Of a DNA stretch of 64,000 nucleotides, positions 57,559 through 64,000 are shown piece by piece. Position 1 is the stretch's first letter. The number at the start of each line of letters is the position of its first letter. A model generated the notes under the pieces. That model was given only the letters and a program-made list of their open reading frames with translations, ran no database searches and was not told the origin of the DNA. The position numbers and the translations under genes are program-made. Origin of the DNA: Acanthococcus lagerstroemiae (taxonomy: Eukaryota > Arthropoda > Insecta > Hemiptera > Eriococcidae); assembly GCA_031841125.1 (NCBI GenBank), contig CM063113.1, positions 30,897,312-30,961,311 of the forward strand, written 5' to 3'.

Positions 57559-57890
57559 TGCAGTTTGCAGCTGTTTTGTTAAAAGAAATTTCCATGGAAA
57601 TGTCAACCACCACTAAGAGGCACAGTTTTCGCTCAGATATACTCAGATGATGTCATAGTAACAGGAGCGTGTCGGGGGCGCACACCCCTCACTACTGCCC
57701 CCAAACCTTCGCGGGAGTGCATTGAACAACTTCCTAAAGTTTGATAACAACTTCCCAAAGTTTCATGGCGATCAGATGAACAGTGTAGTAAAGTCTGCAG
57801 CTGTGTTGTTTATAGAAATTTCCATGGAAATATGAAGGACATACACAGACAGACAGACAGACATACATTCATGTTTATGTGTATAGAATA
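57559..57890 (+). repeat. Retroelement 3' tail with direct duplication and (GACA)n
   Basis: 'aaatttccatggaaat' with preceding 'gcagctgt' occurs at about 57570-57602 and 57797-57834, a direct duplication ~235 bp apart. The phrase 'aagtttcatggcgatcagat' and the terminal 'acagacagacagacata' then 'gtgtataga' resemble 3' tails of insect RTE-like non-LTR elements. Confidence 0.5.
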
Positions 57891-58769
57891 TTTTAGGCAC
57901 TGGGGCTTCAGCCCCCCCCCCCCCAAAAAAAATCGCTCTATTTCCGCCCCTGTATGAAACCTATTTGAAGAAAATTAGATTTGTGCAAAAAAAGTTTATT
58001 CGAAACACAATACAGGTATGAGGACATGAATGGGTACCTTTATTTTTATTTTTTTCACGAGACCAGCCCTCGACATTTTTGTTTTTTCTTCTTTCTCATA
58101 CCATAAAATCGATGATGATGCTCACGCAATTTTCTATTAATCGAACGTTATTGTTTTCTCTATAGATCCTTTCAGAGGTCGCAAAATTACATTGTATATT
58201 TATCTATTTTGAATATATTTTAGGATATAGACCTTAACTCGTGGTGTGAATACTTAATATTTCAGTAACTTAGCATTGAAATCTTACACTTTCTTCTAGG
58301 TGTGGCTCCGACGGTGATTACTCTCGGTATATGGACGGCGGAATACTTCCACAGTACGCAGTGTATCACGCTTCGCATGTGTAATAATTTATAAAAAATT
58401 GTTTTCAATTTTCTCAAAAATATATATAGGTGAAATTCTGAATTTTCTATTCTTTCCAGTATTCGAATGACTTTAATAATCCGTCTGTCTGACGCGAAAC
58501 ATTTATACCTATTCTGAAAAGAAATGCTTCAGGTTCACAGAAGTGAAGGACACATATCTATTAACAGTAAAAATGAGAGAGAACGCGCTCAGCCAGTAAA
58601 AATTGGGAGAATGGGGTGGGTAAATGAAAAATGAAATACTCAGCTTGTAATTTTTAGCTTAAAATTCCTTGCTCAGGTCTTTTAAAGGAGGGGCTATAGC
58701 CCGTACCTCCCCCAGGTTGCGCCTATGAAAGGATCCCTGGACGAAAAGGGAGGAGGGATTAATTTCTAG
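57891..58769. other. Sequence without supported gene
   Basis: Begins with a C12/A8 tract (57910-57930) next to 'ccgcccctg', a phrase that recurs near other G/C tracts in the window. No gene was seen. Confidence 0.4.
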
Positions 58770-59060
58770 GGTGAGAAAATATCGAAATAGTGTCGAACGC
58801 CCTGTCGAAAAAACGCCGAAATACTATCGAAGGAATGGCCAAACTATCGAAATATTGTCGAACGCGCCGTCGGAATGTCGAAAAAAAGACGCCGAAATAG
58901 TATCGAAGGAATAGCCGAAATGTCGAAATATCGAACTGATGTCGAAAAAAAACGCCGAAATAGTATCGAAGGAATAGCCGAAATGTCGAAATGCTGTCGA
59001 ACAAACAATCGAAACATCGAATCGAAAATTGTCGAACTGTCGAGAAATTGTCGAGAAAGT
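58770..59060 (+). repeat. TCGAA-rich tandem repeat, ~63-76-bp unit
   Basis: The phrase 'cgccgaaatagtatcgaagg' or its variant starts at 58814, 58890 and 58953. The last two units are nearly identical over about 50 bp. The array reads as open frames on both strands, which explains the long but meaningless peptides here. Confidence 0.82.
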
Positions 59061-62000
59061 ATCGAACTTTCGAACTTATGTCGACAAACGGGGCGTTTCC
59101 GATACAAATGCTGACTTCTGATTGGTTGTAATTTCTGCCGAACTGCCGATATTTCAGTCGAAATGAGCAAGATCGATAGTGTCGAAATAACTGTCGCTGA
59201 CGACCGATCGGGTACTGGCCTACAACTGTAAATAAGATACCATACGACTTGGATTTCTTTGTTGTGAAAGGCTTGTCGTCGAACTACATTAATGTGAGAA
59301 ATCAGAGAGATCTTTCCTCTGACCATTCACCGGTAGCCATGACTATCAGCTCCACGATCTTAAGAAAGACGATTCCAGTTTCATGAACGAGATGCACCAA
59401 CTGGAAACATAACACTCTCACTTCGTGAATATATTCGCCCGAATTTTCGGTACTAGAGAATTTTAACCTCTGACAAATTTTCGTCTCCAGTGTGCTTTCT
59501 CAGTCAAATTTCGTAAGGCAAACTTCCTCAGGCAAGCTTCCCTGTCACCATTTTAATTACATATAGGAAAATAAAGTTCTTCAGTTCCCGATACGGAAAT
59601 ATTTTATTATCAATTTCGAGGTTTGTCGCTGTGGAACAGTTTTAGCCTCGTGAACTGTTTGAGCAAGAATTGAGTAAAATGATGTTAAAATAAGGATGGT
59701 TCCATCATGAGCCTCTGAAAGTCCTGCAGCGGACGGCAGAGCTTCGTTCTCAAACGACCAATTATAAAAGTTTGAATACGTATAATATGGTCCCATATCA
59801 CGAGTCTCTGAATGTTCTCTACGTGAGCCGGCAGAGCATCGTTCTCAAACGACCAAATCTGAGACTAACGCACATTCCCTGTTCTCTCGATCATAATGCT
59901 GCGCACTAACACAGTGTAATTTTATGGAGAATCCATACAAAAAATTTTCCATTAAAAAAAAAGAATAAATAATTAAAATAAACTTCGGCTGTACTTCTCG
60001 AACCTTTGATATCAGCCCATGATATACCAGCCGGCGGGGATTTTTACCTCAAATCTGGATCACATATTCAAAATATTTTCGGACCTAATTTTCTACTCCG
60101 AAAGGTCGAGCTTACCGTGAAATAATATTTTCAAATGGCTTCTCATATTTCTCACCCGAGACCAGTCTGTTTTTCTCTCGCCTTTCGTGAAGTTGGAATT
60201 TCTCCCTTCTTCAGATTTTCACTTCGAACCGGAAAGAAACATATTACTCACAGCTGATTAACTATCGTCTCGAAAAGAAATCCAGTATGTCTCGACGCCC
60301 TGTTCGCTTCCTCGAAGAAAGATACCTGAACACCAGAGGTAAGGAAGAGGAAAATAATCGAAAAAATAAGAAAATAAAAATAAAGAAAATGCGGTATAGC
60401 CTGTCACGAGCAGGCGCTAAACGATTTCATGTTATTAAGCTCGATACAAGAGCAAGTTGATCTTCGATAATAGAATGAAACTGTCAAAGGAGTAAGAATG
60501 AAATATGAAATGGAACAACGAGGTATAAGTACTCGTATATTGTGTGTCGTTTGCGGTCCATCGAAATCGCGATAATTTTTCGCATGGATGCATTTCGGTG
60601 GCACAGAAACATAGCCCATCGGGGCATATGGCGCGGAGCGGCGCCAGACGCGAACCTTCGATGAAATACATCGTTAAATGCGGTGTTTTAGTCCCTCGAA
60701 AAAATTGACCTCGGTTCAGTGAAACTAATGACGATGTAAGTATTTCGAACAGCTTACATTTATTACAGGAATACAAGCAATTTTCTGCTTGTTGGACTTC
60801 GAGATTGCCCGTACTGTATCCCCATATTGTGACTCAGAATTAATTCGCAGAATGCGACAAAAATGTTGGCCTCGAAACCCCGGATCCAGTTCGACGAAAT
60901 TGAAATTCCTCACAAGGGCAGTAGAATACTACAACAGGACGCACTCCGCACGCAACCAGTATAACACAATTGAAAAATTGTCGATTTCATGTCAGTAGAT
61001 GAGGGGCTTACAAGTATCAAACCAATGTTGAACGTTCTTTTGCTCGTATATTTTTTCATTTTTAGGAGGTAGGGCTTCCAGAAGATTTAATGGAGTAAGC
61101 CTCAAACTCCCCTCTTGCTTGCGCCTATATGCTTTCACCTTGAATCCTGATGATATTGAAGTACTTTCAGAAGGAAATGAGCCATTTATCTCCTGCCGGT
61201 TAAAAAATGGGTGTCCAGGGTATTTACCTGTCATATACCGTTTCATGTGAGCGAGCTCTCACTCTGACAACTTCTCATGTTAGAACTTGGAGGGGTGCTC
61301 CAGCAACGGCACCACTGATTCCCCGAGATACGCTGGAAAAGGAGAATCCGATTTTCCCGACTCAGCGTGCCGTTTCCTGGGCTGTATAATGTACTTTTGT
61401 AAAATTAACGATGATGCGAGATATTCAGTCAAAAACGAAAATTAAAACTGTAACTCGTCGACTGCACACATAGCTGCGAACAAACGCTCTCGACTCGGCA
61501 TTCTTGACGAGAACGTCAAAATCCGCGTGTAATTAAATTTTTCTTGCTCGCGACCGATACGCAATACAGGAGTGGAAAAGCGAAGATGAAAATTTGCAAT
61601 ATCGGAACGTGAAAATCCTCGGGGAAGGATACAAGGCGGAATGAAGATTACTGTGCAATCGCCGAAGTAGAACATGCAGAGAAGAAAAAAAAAAGAAAGA
61701 AAGAAAAACGAGCACGTAACGTATGTTGGAACGCAAAATCAAACCACTTTTTAATAAATGACAAAAAAAAAAAAAAAGTAAATAAAGGAGTAGAAAATGT
61801 AAAAAGGAAACAATGAAGTGCGCTGAATTGATAATCTCCGAGCCTCGGGATAAATTTGTTATTTAAAGTAGAAAAGAGAAAATATCTTTTCGAAGTTTCA
61901 ATTTTTCCTGCTTTTTCTTCCTTCAAGTTCGAGCCTTTCGGTACTGATACACATACACGTCATTTTCTTCGCGTTAATTCGAACTACGTACGTCACCGGA

Positions 62001-62249
62001 TTTTCATTTAGTCTCATTTTGGCTTTGCGAAATAGCGATCCGAAAGTCATACAGGACGTGCGTTTCACATTCTTCGCCTCGAAATCGCTGCTTTCATTTA
62101 GTGTACAGGGCTGTCAACTTGATGTCACGTGTTGACAGCGTTGTGATTTATTGCCGTCATCTTATATCAATACGTTTAAATTCTTTACGACGACAGTCAA
62201 CGTAGTAAAATAAGTCGATTCAAGCAATAATTAGCCTCTTGACTCCGCC
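59061..62249. other. Unique TCG-rich sequence; no supported exon
   Basis: Few repeats, many TCG/CGA triplets. A local duplication lies at 59706-59765 and 59796-59855 ('ggcagagc(t/a)tcgttctcaa'). An A/T tract run is at 61680-61780. It could hold 5' exons or a promoter of the minus-strand gene, but I found no signal-peptide or CCP exon I could defend. Confidence 0.4.
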
Positions 62250-62640
62250 AACTACATTTATTTATTATTTATTTATTACAGCTCTGATTCGATCAGGGAG
62301 TCGCTCCTCTAATCGGCCCACCTTAGAGAGAATGAGCCTCCGTCACCCTTTTCCATCTTCTCTTGCCTTGGGCTATGCTCACCCACTGGGGGTCCTACCG
62401 CTTTTATTATTTCGTCTACCCATCGAGTCGCTGGTCTGACTTTCCTTTTCTTCTGGTCTTATGGAATCCATACCGACGTCGCCAAATTCCATCTTCTGGG
62501 CTCCTCCCTCGCTATATGACCCGCATATTTCAGTTTCAATTATTTTCTCGTATAAGCCATATTTTTAGCCCTGTTAACATGGGAAGTGAGTGTTTCTTAG
62601 GTTTTGTATTTAAGTTCTTGTTGTTGCCCATGGACCTGAT
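62250..62640 (-). pseudogene. LINE 3' end with TAAA-rich tail
   Basis: The minus strand gives, over frameshifts, WWRRRYG-like text, then ATRWVDEIIKAVG and RRKWKRVTEAHSL, the usual C-terminus of insect LINEs. It ends in an (AAATA)n-type run at 62259-62280. Only the last few hundred bases of the element are present. Confidence 0.6.
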
Positions 62641-63044
62641 AGAGAAAAAAGGAAAAGAAGAGGGTCATTTAAGATTGTAAAATTTTACTTCGCAATACGT
62701 AAAATTTTGAATTTTGCCTAACCACTGAGTAGGTGAGGGGAGGTATATCTCCCATATCCCCTTATATGTATACATCACAATTATTCGTCTTACTTTTTCA
62801 TTAGGTGAATGTGGAATTATTGGAGTCATACTTGAAAATATGCTACGGCGAGTTGAAATGATGGTGACGATCAAGATCAATGAGCACATGGCTAGAAGGA
62901 AATTATTATTATCATTATTTATTTTTTGTTTTTCAGTGTTCATACACAGGGTTAGTCGGTTTTCCTTCCACCGTAGGAAAACTCCGTTAAGATGTAAACG
63001 AAGTATGACTCAGTTGTTTCGCCAGGCGAGCGGTCTCTTCGACA

Positions 63045-64000
63045 AGAATTTCATATTCGGGGAAAATTCCGATGGCTTTTGAAGAATTTTATCAAGAATC
63101 TTCAGCATACATTTTCTAAATCTTCGAAGAAATTCATCGGAAATCTTCAAGAAAAATCTCCTATTCAGGAAAAATTTGCGATAATTTTCAAAGAATTTCA
63201 TCGGGCATCATCGAGAAATATCTCCAATAATTCCAGGCGAATCTTGTCAGAAATTTTAGGAAAAATCTCCAATGATGTCAAACAACTTTATCAAGAATTA
63301 TCGAGAAAGATCTGATGATTTTTGAAGGATATCCTTTGAAAAAATTTTGATGTTTTTCCGAGATTTTCGTCAAAAGTGTTTGGAGAAAATGTCCAATGAT
63401 TGCTGAGGAATTAACCAGAAATTTTGAAGAAAAATATGATGATTTCCGGAGAATTTCATCGGAAATATTTAGAAAAAAGTCCAGTATTTTCCAAAGAATT
63501 TCCTTGAAAATCTTCGGGAAAATTTTCCGATAATTTTTAAAAAATTGCAACGAAAATTTTCGGAAAACAACTCCGATAATTTTCGAAGAATCTCATTGAA
63601 AATTTTAGGAAAAAAATCCAATGTTTTTCAAGAAAGTTTTTTTCTTTTTTTAGCAAGACATTTAACGTCTATAGGCCATGGCCTCGGCACATCTTAATGT
63701 TAGTTATATATTATTTGAAACGTAATGGGTACAGTAAACTTAAAAGTTCATCAGCATTCTTCGAGAAAATTTCTTGACAATTTTTGAAGAATTTCATAGG
63801 AAATATTCAGAGAAAAACTCTGATGGTTTCTGATAAATTTCATCGAAAATCTTTTGGAATAATGTTCGATATTCTCCGACGAATTTTATCGTAAATCTTC
63901 GGCAAAAATCTCGGATTCATCGGAAATATTCAGAAAAAAGTCCAGTGTTTTCCAAAGAATTTCCTCGAAAATCTTCGTGAAAATTTTCCGATAATTTTTG
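63045..64000 (-). repeat. Satellite array, same family as 38205-40190, reversed
   Basis: Filled with 'gaatttcatcggaaat' units (for example near 63128, 63192, 63456, 63787), the reverse complement of the ATTTCCGATGAAATTC core in the other array. It runs off the right edge. A ~110-bp unrelated block (63640-63750) interrupts it. Confidence 0.8.

Noticed and set aside
58759..59326. Overlapping frames of 80-160 codons on both strands
   Set aside because: They are translations of the TCGAA tandem repeats; the peptide repeats itself and has no domain.
60404..60776. 113-codon frame with several Cys on the minus strand
   Set aside because: Cys pattern is irregular, no flanking splice signals, and no similarity recognised.

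Overview
The window is animal nuclear DNA, most likely from an insect. It is AT-rich, with long repeat-filled introns, canonical GT-AG splice sites, many homopolymer tracts, tRNA-derived SINEs, RTE-like LINE remnants, a mariner-type transposase remnant and several foldback or MITE-like elements. Nothing bacterial or organellar is seen. The species is not determined here.

Main gene. One large secreted-protein gene runs on the minus strand across at least positions 44481 to 308 and is open at both ends. I resolved 22 internal coding exons (3750 nt, 1250 codons) whose reading phases all join. They encode 16 complement control protein (CCP/sushi) modules and one immunoglobulin-like domain, plus two non-CCP linker exons. 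The Ig exons (9109-9490) and the CCP that follows look like the synaptic-cleft protein Hikaru genki (Hig) of insects. In transcript order the layout is: CCP1-CCP2 (44481-44040), CCP3 (37753-37577), CCP4 (32609-32436), CCP5-CCP7 (31013-29950), CCP8 (20358-20154), a linker with a furin-like RIRR site and a charged linker (20007-19317), CCP9-CCP11 (19227-18226), CCP12 and CCP13 each split over two exons (15021-13649), Ig (9490-9109), CCP14 (9026-8853), CCP15 (767-588) and CCP16 (481-308). No signal-peptide exon or terminal exon is visible, so the 5' part lies upstream (beyond 44.5 kb, perhaps beyond the window) and the 3' end lies left of position 1.

Intronic mobile elements. The intron between CCP7 and CCP8 (20.36-29.95 kb) carries an intact 879-codon transposase-like gene (24828-27467, minus). 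It is bracketed by terminal inverted repeats, each made of two copies of the 11-mer CACGGTAATGA spaced by exactly 8 bases. The same intron holds a tRNA-derived SINE split by a 647-bp insertion, a hairpin TIR element and a mariner transposase remnant inside a 270-bp inverted repeat. Other introns hold RTE-like LINE pieces (2.9-5.0, 16.4-16.8, 44.7-45.3, 46.7-47.7, 62.25-62.64 kb), a long inverted-repeat element (10.63-13.01 kb), and a ~2-kb degenerate satellite (38.2-40.2 kb) that recurs in opposite orientation at 63.05-64.0 kb.

Upstream of 44.5 kb no coding exon could be supported. That third of the window is repeats (a 698-bp MITE with perfect 27-bp TIRs at 45998-46695; a 1.9-kb long-TIR element with a broken CXC-type reading frame at 52459-54334; TCGAA tandem repeats near 58.8 kb) interspersed with unique, TCG-rich sequence (49.7-50.8 and 59.3-62.2 kb) that may be the 5' intron or promoter side of the main gene.
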